A program made the translations under genes and the position numbers. This document shows positions 37,781-47,248 of a stretch of DNA of 48,969 nucleotides, piece by piece (the stretch's first letter is position 1; each line of letters opens with the position of its first letter). Location of the stretch: the NCBI GenBank assembly GCA_902573045.1, contig CACGIB010000005.1:1-48969 (forward strand), read 5' to 3'. Below the pieces are notes generated by a model. It had not been told where the DNA came from. It did not search any database and saw nothing but the letters and a program-made list of their open reading frames with translations. The stretch comes from an uncultured Prochlorococcus sp. GTDB lineage: Bacteria; Cyanobacteriota; Cyanobacteriia; PCC-6307; Cyanobiaceae.

Positions 37781-39952
37781 TCACATTTTTACCACTTCTC
37801 CAACCTTGTACCATTTATCTTTTAGAGTGTTTTCATATTTACGATTGCAACTAATCAACAAGGGACCACATGTTTGAGGATCTAAAAGTAATGATATTCT
37901 CTCTTTAAAAGTCTCTTTATCGAATGAATTTTCGTTTAAAAAATTAATTATTCTTTGTTGGCGATTTCCTCTATAAATTTTGTCAAAAATTTCTTTATTA
38001 GATTCAAAGAAAGTACTTTTAATACCTTTACTTATTAAATCAAATACTCCGGGATAAGCTTTAAATGCAGATAAATCTAATAAAACTTTCAAAGGCTCGA
38101 GATTATTTCTTTTCCTATATAAATTAGATGATTCAACCATCTCTTTAAGATGTCCAATAAATCCATATCCAGTAATGTCAGTAGCTGCATTGACTAATGA
38201 TTCTCTAAATTGATCTTGAAAAAAATAAATTTCATCAATCAAATATTGCTGACTCTCGACTAAATTATTAATTATTTGAGGAGAACCACTTAGCATATTA
38301 ATATTTTGCATTTGACCGGCAAAGTAAATCCCAACTCCGAGAGGTCTAGACATCATAAGAATGTCTCCATCTTTCATTCCAGATTTAAGCCATGGTTTTG
38401 CCCCTTTTTTTAAGATGCCTTGGACAGTTAAAGAAATATCTATTCCTAATGAATAAGGTTTATTTACTAAACTTCTTGCCTCGAAAGTGTGGCCTCCAAT
38501 TAATTCACCTCCATGATCCTCAACTGTTGATTTAATCCCTTGAAGAGATTGAGAAAAGAGATAACTCTGAAATCCCCTTTCAACTTTTGGCAATGATATT
38601 AAAGCCTGCGCGGATGAAAGTTTTGCTCCGCATGCCCACAAATCTGAGCAAGCATGCAAAGTAGTAATTTTTGCATTAAGCCAAGGATCACTTACTAAAG
38701 CAGGAAATCCATCTACACTTTGCAAGATAATATCTACACCATTTTGATAAATCTCAACTGAATCTTCAGGGGACGAAGCAAAAGAATCTAAATTAGAATT
38801 TATTAATGATTTATTTAAAACAATCTGGGGAATTTTAGCTGCACATCCCCTGCAATCATTCAATGAAATATTTTTTTCACTACTTTTCATAATTAGCCTT
38901 TTTGATCTGAACTTATTAATAAAGTTCAGATCAATTTTACGCTTTAAAATCCAAAAAAGAAAAGAAGGGCCAAAAACAAAATTGCGATAAATAGCAAAAG
39001 CCTTTTGACGATGACTTGGATATATATTAAATATTTGTAATCCGGTCCTTTGAGGAAACCACTTTTTTAATGATCCCCCATCTATATCCTTTTTTAGATT
39101 TTTGACTAATGTATTTACAACTTTTACTGCAAAAACTCCCGATGCTGGTCTTTTTTCTGAATCTATAACTGCGCAATCACCCGCAGCAAATATCCCGTAG
39201 AAACTTTTCAACTGCAAATTCTGATTTGTGATTATCCTGCCATCAGAATCCGAATCTAATAATTTTTTTTGTACCCAAAAAGGAGATGTATTTCCAGTAC
39301 ATAAAAGAATCTTGCCATATTCAAAATTAAGGTTTTTAACTAAATCAATATTGGAATTCCGTAAACTCTTTAGAATTGTATTATTAATTTTTCTTGAATC
39401 ACATAATAACTTTAAAGATCTACCTCTCCATCTTTTTCTCAAAGCATATGACACTTCAATTGCTGCAAGGCCACTCCCAACTATTACAAATGGAAGTTCA
39501 TCAACTGAATCCAAAATGTCCTCTTTTTGTATGAAGTCATAAGCCCTCAAAAAAGGTTTAATTGTAAAAGCATTTCGATTTTTAACTAGCGACTCAAATT
39601 CTTTTGGAATTTTTGTTTGACTTCCATAATTAAGTACCAACTTCGAATAATTAATTGAAGGTCTATTACTTAAAACAATTTTCTTTAAATTAAAATCAAT
39701 ATCATTTACTTCTTCTTCAACAAAAGATATTTTTGCATTTTTTGCTAGAGACTTTATATCAATTAGACTTTCTTCTAAAGAAATTGATTTTGAAAGTACC
39801 GATGGAAACATCGCCGAATAAACCAAATGAGAATCTCTAGATATAATTGAAACAGGAATCTCTGGCATTAATTTCGAACACATCATCCATTTCTTAATTA
39901 ATAGAACATTTGTATGTCCCCCTCCAATTAGTACTAGATGATTAAAAGTCAT
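37781..39952 (-). CDS. selD: Fused FAD-dependent NAD(P)H dehydrogenase-like / selenophosphate synthase (SelD)
   Basis: Two enzymes in one 723-residue chain. Residues about 1-355 are a pyridine-nucleotide-disulfide-type flavoprotein related to NDH-2: FAD motif VLIGGGHTNV, NAD motif FVIVGSGLAAIEVSYALRKR, and GIFAAGDCAVI. From about 365 a selenide, water dikinase begins: DCRGCAAKIPQIVLNKSL with the presumed catalytic Cys370 and Lys373. Then SVDGFPALVSDPWLNAKITT, TDITGYGFIGHLKEM and LLLDPQTCGPLLIS. This fusion is known from cyanobacteria. The catalytic position is Cys, not selenocysteine. Its ATG lies only 10 bases from the divergent mtnP ATG. The biological use of selenophosphate here is unclear; 2-selenouridine in tRNA is one option. 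Confidence 0.9.
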   Translation of the reverse strand: MTFNHLVLIGGGHTNVLLIKKWMMCSKLMPEIPVSIISRDSHLVYSAMFPSVLSKSISLEESLIDIKSLAKNAKISFVEEEVNDIDFNLKKIVLSNRPSINYSKLVLNYGSQTKIPKEFESLVKNRNAFTIKPFLRAYDFIQKEDILDSVDELPFVIVGSGLAAIEVSYALRKRWRGRSLKLLCDSRKINNTILKSLRNSNIDLVKNLNFEYGKILLCTGNTSPFWVQKKLLDSDSDGRIITNQNLQLKSFYGIFAAGDCAVIDSEKRPASGVFAVKVVNTLVKNLKKDIDGGSLKKWFPQRTGLQIFNIYPSHRQKAFAIYRNFVFGPSFLFWILKRKIDLNFINKFRSKRLIMKSSEKNISLNDCRGCAAKIPQIVLNKSLINSNLDSFASSPEDSVEIYQNGVDIILQSVDGFPALVSDPWLNAKITTLHACSDLWACGAKLSSAQALISLPKVERGFQSYLFSQSLQGIKSTVEDHGGELIGGHTFEARSLVNKPYSLGIDISLTVQGILKKGAKPWLKSGMKDGDILMMSRPLGVGIYFAGQMQNINMLSGSPQIINNLVESQQYLIDEIYFFQDQFRESLVNAATDITGYGFIGHLKEMVESSNLYRKRNNLEPLKVLLDLSAFKAYPGVFDLISKGIKSTFFESNKEIFDKIYRGNRQQRIINFLNENSFDKETFKERISLLLDPQTCGPLLISCNRKYENTLKDKWYKVGEVVKM

Positions 39953-39962
39953 TTAAATCACG

Positions 39963-40856
39963 ATGAATAAAGAACATTTATTACCAATTGAGAAATCAAG
40001 ATTAGGAATAATTGGTGGGAGTGGATTTTATTCAATGGATCAAATAGATTATTTAAGAGAAATAGAAATCAATACTCCTTATGGTAAACCTTCTGATTCA
40101 ATAAGAGTATATAATCTTGGAAATTTAGAGATAGCTTTCATCCCTAGGCATGGAAGTACACATAGATTAAATCCTACTGAAATCCCTTACAAAGCTAATA
40201 TTTGGGCTCTAAGATCAATAGGAGTAAGATGGATTATTGCTCCGTCAGCAGTTGGTTCATTACAAGAACAAATTAGGCCACTTGATATAGTGGTGCCAGA
40301 TCAATTTATAGACCGGACAAAAAATAGACCAGCAACATTCTTTGATGAGGGAGCTGTTGCTCACGTAACTATGGGAGATCCCTTTTGCACAAATTTAACC
40401 CGTATATTAAGTGAAATCGGAGAAAAAAATATTCCTGGGGGTAGACAATTGCATAGAGGGGGTACCTATCTAGCAATGGAAGGTCCCGCTTTCTCAACTA
40501 GAGCAGAATCTAATTTATATAGAAGTTGGGGATGTTCAATAATAGGAATGACGAATCATACAGAAGCAAGATTAGCTAAAGAAGCTGAAATAGCCTACGC
40601 CTCATTATCAATGGTTACTGATTATGATTGCTGGCATCAAACTCATCAAGAAGTTTCTGTAGAGATGGTTTTGGATAATCTTAGATCGAATACTAAAGTG
40701 GCTAATAAAATAATCCTAGAAGTAGCTAAATTAATTGAAAAAGAGAGACCAAAAAGTAAGTCTCATTTTTCATTAAAAGATGGATTGATAACCCAAAAAG
40801 AAAATATCCCAAGCTCCACACAAGAGAAACTAAGGATATTTACTGATTCTTATTAG
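39963..40856 (+). CDS. mtnP: S-methyl-5'-thioadenosine phosphorylase
   Basis: Cleaves methylthioadenosine, a by-product of polyamine synthesis from SAM, into adenine and methylthioribose phosphate. Family motifs are present: RLGIIGGSGFYSMD (phosphate site), IPRHGSTHRLNPTEIPYKAN, YLAMEGPAFSTRAES, GMTNHTEARLAKEAEIAYAS and MVTDYDCWHQ. At 297 residues it is full length. ATG start, 10 bases from the divergent selD fusion. It completes a recycling link with metK in the same window. Confidence 0.94.
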   Translation: MNKEHLLPIEKSRLGIIGGSGFYSMDQIDYLREIEINTPYGKPSDSIRVYNLGNLEIAFIPRHGSTHRLNPTEIPYKANIWALRSIGVRWIIAPSAVGSLQEQIRPLDIVVPDQFIDRTKNRPATFFDEGAVAHVTMGDPFCTNLTRILSEIGEKNIPGGRQLHRGGTYLAMEGPAFSTRAESNLYRSWGCSIIGMTNHTEARLAKEAEIAYASLSMVTDYDCWHQTHQEVSVEMVLDNLRSNTKVANKIILEVAKLIEKERPKSKSHFSLKDGLITQKENIPSSTQEKLRIFTDSY

Positions 40857-40899
40857 GCTTGTTTGATATAAGTGATTATCAGGTCAAGGTAAGGATTTG

Positions 40900-41097
40900 T
40901 TAGCCTCCAGCTCCAACCCCTTGGTATGAACCATAGAAAAATATACCTAAAACGAAGATAACTGCAATACCACCTGCTGTAGCAACAAGCCATAGAGGAA
41001 GAGTTCCTTCTGTCCATCTTCTTTCCCAAGCAACTGCTGGTCTACCGTCGGGAAGTCTATCTGGAATTCTTCCATCAGGTCCTTTTAATTTACTCAT
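40900..41097 (-). CDS. psbJ: Photosystem II protein J (PsbJ)
   Basis: A one-helix PSII subunit near cytochrome b559 that affects electron flow at the acceptor side. The C-terminal [20 protein letters not shown] and [10 protein letters not shown] are diagnostic. At 65 residues it has a longer N-terminal arm ([20 protein letters not shown]) than the ~40-residue usual form, as in other marine picocyanobacteria. Last gene of psbEFLJ, 9 bases after psbL. Confidence 0.97.
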   Translation of the reverse strand: MSKLKGPDGRIPDRLPDGRPAVAWERRWTEGTLPLWLVATAGGIAVIFVLGIFFYGSYQGVGAGG

Positions 41098-41106
41098 AGT
41101 TTTAAT

Positions 41107-41226
41107 TTAATTGAAAAAGTAACTGGAAAATAAAATTCCCAATACAAAGACTGATAGCAAGCCTAAATAAAGGCTTGTACGATTAAGTTCAACTGGAACT
41201 TTGTTAGGATTTTCGTTTACTTGCAT
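41107..41226 (-). CDS. psbL: Photosystem II protein L (PsbL)
   Basis: A 39-residue one-helix PSII subunit: [20 protein letters not shown], then the helix [19 protein letters not shown]. The start is the ATG at 41226; a longer upstream open frame overlaps psbF and is not coding. It lies 11 bases after psbF. Confidence 0.98.
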
Positions 41227-41237
41227 GATAGTTAAAT

Positions 41238-41384
41238 TTATCGGGCTACGAATTGCATAGCAGCAATAGAACCTAGAAAGAATACTGATGGGATAGCTAG
41301 AGCGTGAACTGCTAGCCAACGGACAGTAAATATGGGATAAACGCGGACTTCCGCAGCCTGCATTGGAGCTTGAGAATTAGTCAT
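41238..41384 (-). CDS. psbF: Cytochrome b559 beta subunit (PsbF)
   Basis: A 48-residue subunit that shares the b559 heme with PsbE. The heme His lies in [17 protein letters not shown], and the C-terminus is the typical [11 protein letters not shown]. It sits between psbE (2 bases upstream) and psbL. ATG at 41384. Confidence 0.98.
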
Positions 41385-41386
41385 TG

Positions 41387-41635
41387 TTATTTTGTTCTTA
41401 AATCAAGTTGAGATTTAGCTTCATATCTTTGTGTTACGACAGGTGCTTTAGATTCAGATGATTGGAAATAACTATCTGGACGAGGAGTTCCGAAAGCATC
41501 GTAGGCTAAGCCTGTATATACAAATAAGAAGCCTGCTATAAAAATAGCTGGTAATGTTACTGCATGAATAATCCAGTATCTAATACTGGTGATTATTTCA
41601 AAGAATGGGCGTTCACCCGTTGAACCTGCGGCCAT
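41387..41635 (-). CDS. psbE: Cytochrome b559 alpha subunit (PsbE)
   Basis: An 82-residue subunit that binds the b559 heme with PsbF and is essential for PSII assembly. The heme His is in [20 protein letters not shown], followed by [20 protein letters not shown] and a polar lumenal tail. The start is the ATG at 41635 ([11 protein letters not shown]); two codons upstream are also open (GTG ATT) but not conserved. First gene of psbEFLJ, 136 bases after ycf48. Confidence 0.98.
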
Positions 41636-41771
41636 AATCACAAATGTTTACCTTATGATCTTACAGTGTAAAATCATAAGTTCGCGAAGAAATTAACAGC
41701 TTGGTTACAGAGAGTTGCTAAATTTATCAAAAATTAATTTTTTTTTTACTATTAACTCTAGTTATTTAAAA

Positions 41772-42788
41772 TTAGCTATTCCATTTAAGGATATAACCAC
41801 GCTCGCCAAGTACAAATCCTTTTTGATTGTCTAAAGCCTCCTTATCAAGAAAAACTATTTTAATGTAGTTTGTTGGCAATTCAGAAGCAATAGGATCTTT
41901 ATTCCAAGTTTTACCTTTATCTTTGCTTACTATTAAAGTTCCATTACCCCCGCCAGCCCATATATCACCATTTGGATCCCATCCCATGTCTAGATAATTG
42001 TATCCATTAAGAATTGGTATAATAGGCTTTGACCAATTTTCTAGATCATTAGTATCTTCATTAAATCTAATTTCTGCTCCTCTAGAAAGCATCCATAAAC
42101 TTCCTTCCGGATTAAAACCAATACTTTGAACTCTTTTGCTACTGGCTCTTTGATGAGCTATCCATGCATCACTATCATTTTCCAAAGTAGAAAAGAAATT
42201 ACCTAGACTACTTACACTTACATAATCTCCTTTATTAGTTCTTCTTAAATCTCTTACGCCTCCAGAACCAGATGCATCTACAACTTTTGCATTCCATGAT
42301 TCACCACTATCTGATGTTTCATAAATAGCACCTGCGGTGGTAGCCAATTCTGCAACACCAGCATCAACAGTTGTTATTAGAAATGGTTGGCCTGGTAATT
42401 TGTTACCAAGAGATAAACGTGTCCAATTCTTTCCTGCATCAAGTGTATGCATAACTAATGAAGGCTGACCTATTAACCATCCCTCTTCCCCTTTAAAATC
42501 TATATCTAGAAGACGAAAGTTCTCTTCACTTGGTAAATCTAAATTTCTTTTTTCCCAAGTTTCTCCTCCATCATTAGATTCCATAATAAGTCTATTAGAA
42601 CCTACTAAAAATCCATTTTTATCATCTATAAAATCAACATCTAAAGCATTAGCCTGTTCCTCAAACTGAATTGTTTTCCAAGGGCTGCTATCACTCACCT
42701 TTACTCCTGTAGATGAACAACTGCTCAATACAAGACAAAGAAGAACTGATAAAAGAAGATTAGGAATACTAGTAAAAATTTTTTTCAT
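41772..42788 (-). CDS. ycf48: Photosystem II assembly factor Ycf48 (HCF136)
   Basis: A lumenal assembly factor that binds D1 precursor and early PSII intermediates. An N-terminal lipoprotein signal ([14 protein letters not shown], lipidation Cys24) precedes a seven-bladed beta-propeller with Asp-box-like repeats such as [42 protein letters not shown] and [13 protein letters not shown]. At 338 residues it is full length. It lies 9 bases after rubA and upstream of psbEFLJ, the conserved PSII-assembly gene order. Confidence 0.97.
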   Translation of the reverse strand: MKKIFTSIPNLLLSVLLCLVLSSCSSTGVKVSDSSPWKTIQFEEQANALDVDFIDDKNGFLVGSNRLIMESNDGGETWEKRNLDLPSEENFRLLDIDFKGEEGWLIGQPSLVMHTLDAGKNWTRLSLGNKLPGQPFLITTVDAGVAELATTAGAIYETSDSGESWNAKVVDASGSGGVRDLRRTNKGDYVSVSSLGNFFSTLENDSDAWIAHQRASSKRVQSIGFNPEGSLWMLSRGAEIRFNEDTNDLENWSKPIIPILNGYNYLDMGWDPNGDIWAGGGNGTLIVSKDKGKTWNKDPIASELPTNYIKIVFLDKEALDNQKGFVLGERGYILKWNS

Positions 42789-42797
42789 TTGTATATA

Positions 42798-43226
42798 TTA
42801 ATGCAAAGAGTACAAAGAAAGGAACATAGCAGCAGCAAACGCCAGACCTCCAAAAATCAATATGTTTTTTTGTCCAGGAGGTAAACTATTAAAACCAAAC
42901 CCATAAACTAAATTTTCTTCAAAACCACTAGGTTTAGATTTAGGACCTATATCCTTATAAAAATTTTTACCAGCTCTACAAACAGGGCAAGCGAAGGTAT
43001 TCCCATCTAACTCTGAAAAAGGGGTATTTTTAGGTATGTTGAGTTTTTTATTTCCTTCAGAAGGATCATAAATGTATCCACAACTTCTACATTCGAATCT
43101 ATTTTGTTCTAAATTAAGAACAGGTTGTTCAACATTTACTGCTGAGGAATTTTCAGAAAGGTTTTCTTTCTCAAAGTCTTGAACTATTTTGTTTTCCTCA
43201 GAGGCTGGTTGAATGTTTTCACTCAC
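42798..43226 (-). CDS. rubA: Membrane-anchored rubredoxin (RubA)
   Basis: A rubredoxin needed for PSII (and PSI) assembly. The iron site is Cys46-x2-Cys49 (FECRSCGYIYDPSEG) and Cys80-x2-Cys83 (TFACPVCRAGKNFY). A C-terminal membrane anchor lies at about 121-140 (NILIFGGLAFAAAMFLSLYS). An acidic, Asn/Glu-rich N-terminal arm of 42 residues precedes the domain. ATG start. It is followed by ycf48 and psbEFLJ, and is divergent from ndhC. Confidence 0.97.
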   Translation of the reverse strand: MSENIQPASEENKIVQDFEKENLSENSSAVNVEQPVLNLEQNRFECRSCGYIYDPSEGNKKLNIPKNTPFSELDGNTFACPVCRAGKNFYKDIGPKSKPSGFEENLVYGFGFNSLPPGQKNILIFGGLAFAAAMFLSLYSLH

Positions 43227-43302
43227 GATTTATTATTGTTCTTTAAGAACTTTAAAAGATTTTGCTTAATTAAGCGACTTTTATTCAAAATTAATTTTTA
43301 AG

Positions 43303-43665
43303 ATGTTTTTATTAACTGGCTATGAATATTTTTTAGGTTTCCTTATCATTGCCGCAGCAGTTCCAATATTAGCCCTAGTTACTAATCTTATCGTTGCCCC
43401 AAAAGGCAGAACAGGGGAAAGGAAACTTACATATGAATCTGGAATGGAGCCTATAGGAGGAGCATGGATTCAATTTAATATTCGTTATTACATGTTTGCC
43501 TTAGTTTTCGTTATATTTGATGTTGAGACGGTATTCCTTTATCCTTGGGCTGTTGCCTTCAATAGATTAGGCTTGTTAGCTTTTATTGAGGCTTTAATTT
43601 TCATTGCAATACTTGTTATCGCTCTGGCATACGCATGGAGAAAAGGTGCTCTAGAATGGAGTTAA
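43303..43665 (+). CDS. ndhC: NAD(P)H-quinone oxidoreductase subunit 3 (NdhC)
   Basis: A three-helix membrane subunit of the NDH-1 complex used in respiration, cyclic electron flow and CO2 uptake. The conserved loop [20 protein letters not shown] and helices [20 protein letters not shown] and [15 protein letters not shown] are diagnostic. 120 residues, ATG start. First gene of ndhCKJ, 4 bases before ndhK. Confidence 0.98.
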   Translation: MFLLTGYEYFLGFLIIAAAVPILALVTNLIVAPKGRTGERKLTYESGMEPIGGAWIQFNIRYYMFALVFVIFDVETVFLYPWAVAFNRLGLLAFIEALIFIAILVIALAYAWRKGALEWS

Positions 43666-43669
43666 AAAA

Positions 43670-44404
43670 TTGAATCAACAACTATCCCCAAAAGCAATAA
43701 GAGAAATCCGAGAAGGAACTTGCAATCCTCTTGGTGCACCACAAGTTACTACAGATTTGAGCGAAAATATTATATTGACAAGTTTAGACGACCTTCATAA
43801 TTGGGCTAGGTTAAGCAGTCTATGGCCTCTCCTTTATGGAACAGCTTGTTGTTTTATAGAATTTGCTGCCTTAATTGGATCAAGATTTGATTTTGACAGA
43901 TTTGGATTAGTACCTAGAAGCTCGCCAAGGCAAGCAGATTTACTAATAGTTGCAGGGACAGTAACAATGAAGATGGCTCCCGCTCTAGTAAGACTTTATG
44001 AGCAGATGCCTGAACCAAAATATGTGATTGCCATGGGTGCTTGCACAATCACAGGGGGGATGTTCAGCGCAGATTCTACAACTGCTGTAAGAGGCGTTGA
44101 TAAATTGATACCAGTTGATTTATACCTTCCAGGATGCCCACCAAGACCAGAAGCAATTTTTGATGCTGTAATTAAGTTAAGAAAGAAAGTTGGTAATGAA
44201 TCAATTTTAGAGCGCACAAAAACAGAGCAAACTCACAGGTACATAACATCTAATCACGAAATGAATCTTGTTTTCTCAGAAAATAATGGTGAATATCTAA
44301 ACAAAACTTCAGCTAACGTCATTCCCTCATCAGAAAAAGAAAAAATTACTGATTTACCTGAAAAAATCGAAAAAAGTGAAATTATTAACACTACAGAAGA
44401 TTAA
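43670..44404 (+). CDS. ndhK: NAD(P)H-quinone oxidoreductase subunit K (NdhK)
   Basis: Carries the terminal N2-type 4Fe-4S cluster of NDH-1. The ligands are Cys60-Cys61 ([13 protein letters not shown]), Cys125 ([12 protein letters not shown]) and Cys156 ([13 protein letters not shown]). TTG start; a conserved-looking N-terminal arm precedes [10 protein letters not shown]. The last ~55 residues are an acidic and Lys/Ser-rich tail beyond the normal domain. The stop overlaps the ndhJ start by one base (TAATG). Confidence 0.97.
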   Translation: MNQQLSPKAIREIREGTCNPLGAPQVTTDLSENIILTSLDDLHNWARLSSLWPLLYGTACCFIEFAALIGSRFDFDRFGLVPRSSPRQADLLIVAGTVTMKMAPALVRLYEQMPEPKYVIAMGACTITGGMFSADSTTAVRGVDKLIPVDLYLPGCPPRPEAIFDAVIKLRKKVGNESILERTKTEQTHRYITSNHEMNLVFSENNGEYLNKTSANVIPSSEKEKITDLPEKIEKSEIINTTED

Positions 44405-44934
44405 TGGAAAAAGACGGTTTAGCCAAATCCTCAGAATCTTCAATAGAAAAAGAAGGCTTTATTAGCCAATCTTTGTCTAAAGATGGCATTCCAAATCAAT
44501 CTTTATCTGATGATCACATAGGAATTGAAAACATTTCTGTGGAACCTAACAAATTGTATGAGGCGGTATCTGCCTTGCGAAATTACGGTTTCAACTATCT
44601 CCAATGTCAAGGAGGTTATGATGAGGGACCAGGCAAAAATCTTGTAAGTTTCTATCATTTTATAACTGTTGATGACTTACAAAAGATCGAAAAGATTAAG
44701 GAAGTCAGATTAAAAGTTTTTCTTAAAAGAGATTCAGATTTATCAATACCTAGTTTGTATGAAATTTTCAAAGGAAGTGATTGGCAAGAAAGAGAAACAT
44801 ATGACATGTATGGAATAAATTTTATTGATCATCCAAATCCCAAAAGACTTTTAATGCCTGAAGACTGGAGAGGTTGGCCATTGCGAAAAGATTATATTCA
44901 GCCAGACTTTTATGAACTTCAAGATGCTTATTAG
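44404..44934 (+). CDS. ndhJ: NAD(P)H-quinone oxidoreductase subunit J (NdhJ)
   Basis: The peripheral 30-kDa-type subunit of NDH-1. The conserved C-terminus is intact: [20 protein letters not shown] and then [19 protein letters not shown]. Residues 1-45 are an extra, polar segment with imperfect repeats ([16 protein letters not shown]) before the domain at [16 protein letters not shown] start overlapping the ndhK stop. The 3' end overlaps the convergent YvcK-like gene by 4 bases. Confidence 0.97.
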   Translation: MEKDGLAKSSESSIEKEGFISQSLSKDGIPNQSLSDDHIGIENISVEPNKLYEAVSALRNYGFNYLQCQGGYDEGPGKNLVSFYHFITVDDLQKIEKIKEVRLKVFLKRDSDLSIPSLYEIFKGSDWQERETYDMYGINFIDHPNPKRLLMPEDWRGWPLRKDYIQPDFYELQDAY

Positions 44935-46217
44935 TTTAATTTTTTTAATTTGCGGTATAAAAACATAACTGCTCTTGCAAGTCTTCTTGGATCATGTCTA
45001 AGAGTTGGAGTTATTCTTTTTGAATATAATGGAGCTTGCAAAACATAATAACCCTCAGATAATAATTTTCCTTTATTACACTTAACTGGAAATGCCCCTT
45101 TACTTTCGTAATAGTCTATTAATGGAGACTTTTCAAATTGAATCTGAGACAAGATTGAGTTAAAAATTCGAGTATTAACTCCAAAATTTGATAATTGTTT
45201 TTCTATTGCTTTGATATGTTGATAAACATCAAGTCCATCAGTTTCTCCTGGCTGAGTCATCAAATTACTGATGTAAATTTTGGGAGCATTATTTTGCAAT
45301 AAGGCATCTACTATTTCTGGCACTAACAAGTTCGGCAATAAAGAGGTGTATAGACTACCTGGGCCAAGAACAATTAAATCAGCTTCTTTTATAGATTCAA
45401 GAGCACTCGGAAGAGCTGAAGGATTTTCTGGTAGGTAACCAATCCTAGAAATTAATCTTTTAGATTTACTGATCTTACTTTCGCCAAAAATTTTTTCACC
45501 ACCTTCTAATTCGGCCCATAACATGACATCAATATTTGTTGCAGGCAATACTTGACCTTGTACTGCTAAAACCCTACTAGATGCTTGTACTGCTTTTTCT
45601 AAACTGCCCGTGATTGTTGTTAACGCTGATAAGAATAAATTTCCAAAACTATGTCCCTCGAGACCACTTCCCTCTGAAAATCTATATTGAAATAATCTAG
45701 TTAAGATAGGTTCTTCGTTTGATAAGGCTGCCAAACAATTTCTAATATCTCCTGGAGGTTGCACACCTAATTGTTTTCTAAGAATTCCACTGCTTCCGCC
45801 ATCATCGGATACAGTTACGATTGCTGTTATATTACTGCTGTAATTTTTTAGGCCTTTCAATAAAGTAGATAAGCCTGTACCGCCGCCAATTGCAACAATA
45901 TTAGGCCCTCTATTTAATTTACTCTTAACTCTTAATGCATCAACTAAAAATGTGTTTTTTTCTGGAACAAGCGCTTTTTGAATAGAATTAATACTTCTAT
46001 TTTGTCCAATCCCAATTAATACAAGTCCCATAGCGAAAATGATTGGGCCCAGAAACGATACTGGCAAAATTTTAGTTAAACCTGTCAATAAACCAAAAAA
46101 TATTTCAGTAAACCAATAAAGGGGGCTTAAATTTGTCCAAATTGAAATACCTAATAATGAAGTAAGAAATCCTATAGCAGATGTAAGCATCCATCTTTTT
46201 ATTACCAGTCCTGGCAA
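44931..46217 (-). CDS. YvcK/CofD-like protein, apparent 5' frame interruption
   Basis: The domain from about residue 100 has the CofD-like/YvcK signature: [65 protein letters not shown] region (here [18 protein letters not shown]). YvcK proteins bind UDP-GlcNAc and influence cell-wall metabolism. The N-terminus adds two hydrophobic segments (about 10-28, 45-65). In frame the gene begins only at a TTG (46217). Protein-like sequence continues upstream to an A9 tract (46298-46306), beyond which an ATG at 46317 is one frame off. Losing one A would give a start MNKRKKRVRRFYKFHKK joined to the annotated frame. Sequencing error, slippage or a real frameshift are all possible. Confidence 0.85.
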   Translation of the reverse strand: MPGLVIKRWMLTSAIGFLTSLLGISIWTNLSPLYWFTEIFFGLLTGLTKILPVSFLGPIIFAMGLVLIGIGQNRSINSIQKALVPEKNTFLVDALRVKSKLNRGPNIVAIGGGTGLSTLLKGLKNYSSNITAIVTVSDDGGSSGILRKQLGVQPPGDIRNCLAALSNEEPILTRLFQYRFSEGSGLEGHSFGNLFLSALTTITGSLEKAVQASSRVLAVQGQVLPATNIDVMLWAELEGGEKIFGESKISKSKRLISRIGYLPENPSALPSALESIKEADLIVLGPGSLYTSLLPNLLVPEIVDALLQNNAPKIYISNLMTQPGETDGLDVYQHIKAIEKQLSNFGVNTRIFNSILSQIQFEKSPLIDYYESKGAFPVKCNKGKLLSEGYYVLQAPLYSKRITPTLRHDPRRLARAVMFLYRKLKKLN

Positions 46218-46451
46218 AAACCAACTTAAAATTCTTGAAATTTTATTTAATAAAGGAAAGTTATACTTTTTATGGAATTTGTAAAATCTTCTAACTCTTT
46301 TTTTTTCGCTTATTCATTAAAAACCTCTTTAATTATTATCTTCAAATAAAAAATCATTTAAATTGATTATAAATCAAATTCATATATCCTTTTTTTATTT
46401 CTAAAAATAGGCAAAATAAAAATGAAGATGACTTTTCCTTTATAGAGTACA

Positions 46452-47243
46452 TTGATTTTGAAAAAATCAAAGCATGCAGTTGAAACAAAAAACCTCTCAA
46501 TAAGCTGGGGTGAAGTTAATGTGTTGAATCAAATAAATTTTGAACTTAATGATGGAGAGAAATTAGCTATTGTAGGACCCTCAGGTTCTGGCAAATCAAC
46601 CATATTAAAAATATTAGCAGGATTAATATTACCTACCAAAGGAGAATTAAGAATATTTGGTGAGAAGCAAATATATTTGAGATTAGATCAAAATAATCCT
46701 CCTGATGTAAGACTTGTTTTTCAGAACCCAGCTTTATTAGGATCTTTAACTATTGAAGAAAATGTAGGTTTTCTCCTTAAAAGAAATAAAAACCTATCTA
46801 AAAAGTTAATCCATGAAATCGTATGTGAATGTTTAGCTGAGGTAGGATTATTCAATGTTGAGAATAAACTACCAAATGAATTAAGCGGAGGCATGCAGAA
46901 AAGAGTAAGTTTTGCTAGAGCATTAATTAATGATCAAACTCTTAATGCAAAGACTAAACCTTTATTACTTTTTGATGAACCAACTGCTGGTCTTGATCCA
47001 ATTGCCTCATCAAGAATTGAAGATTTAATTAATAAGACAAATGATAAAGCTAGCGGATCATCCATTGTAGTTAGCCATGTTCTTAGTACTATAGAAAGGA
47101 CTTCAGATAAAGTTTTAATGCTTTATGGAGGCAAATTTAGATGGGCAGGGTCTATTAACGAATTCAAAGAGAGTAAAGATCCCTATGTTTATCAATTTAG
47201 GCATGGAAAACTTGATGGTCCAATGCAACCCAAAGACATTTAG
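46452..47243 (+). CDS. ABC transporter ATPase, MlaF/TGD3-like
   Basis: The ATP-binding subunit of a lipid-transport-type ABC system. The Walker A motif is GPSGSGKST (42-50), the Q-loop is in RLVFQNPALLGS-type sequence (LVFQNPALLGSLTIEENV), the signature is LSGGMQKRVSFARAL, and Walker B is LLLFDEPTAGLDP, with the switch His in VVSHVL. At 263 residues it is full length. TTG start with another in-frame TTG two codons later. An MCE-domain protein follows after 5 bases; together they resemble MlaF-MlaD or chloroplast TGD3-TGD2. The permease (MlaE/TGD1) is not in the window. Confidence 0.88.
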   Translation: MILKKSKHAVETKNLSISWGEVNVLNQINFELNDGEKLAIVGPSGSGKSTILKILAGLILPTKGELRIFGEKQIYLRLDQNNPPDVRLVFQNPALLGSLTIEENVGFLLKRNKNLSKKLIHEIVCECLAEVGLFNVENKLPNELSGGMQKRVSFARALINDQTLNAKTKPLLLFDEPTAGLDPIASSRIEDLINKTNDKASGSSIVVSHVLSTIERTSDKVLMLYGGKFRWAGSINEFKESKDPYVYQFRHGKLDGPMQPKDI

Positions 47244-47248
47244 AAATT

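Noticed and set aside
39228..39542. Plus-strand frame within the dehydrogenase-SelD fusion
   Set aside because: Antisense shadow; the minus-strand frame has continuous domain motifs.
41227..41319. Upstream extension of the psbL frame
   Set aside because: It is antisense-free but out of frame inside psbF; PsbL begins at the conserved MQVNENPN.
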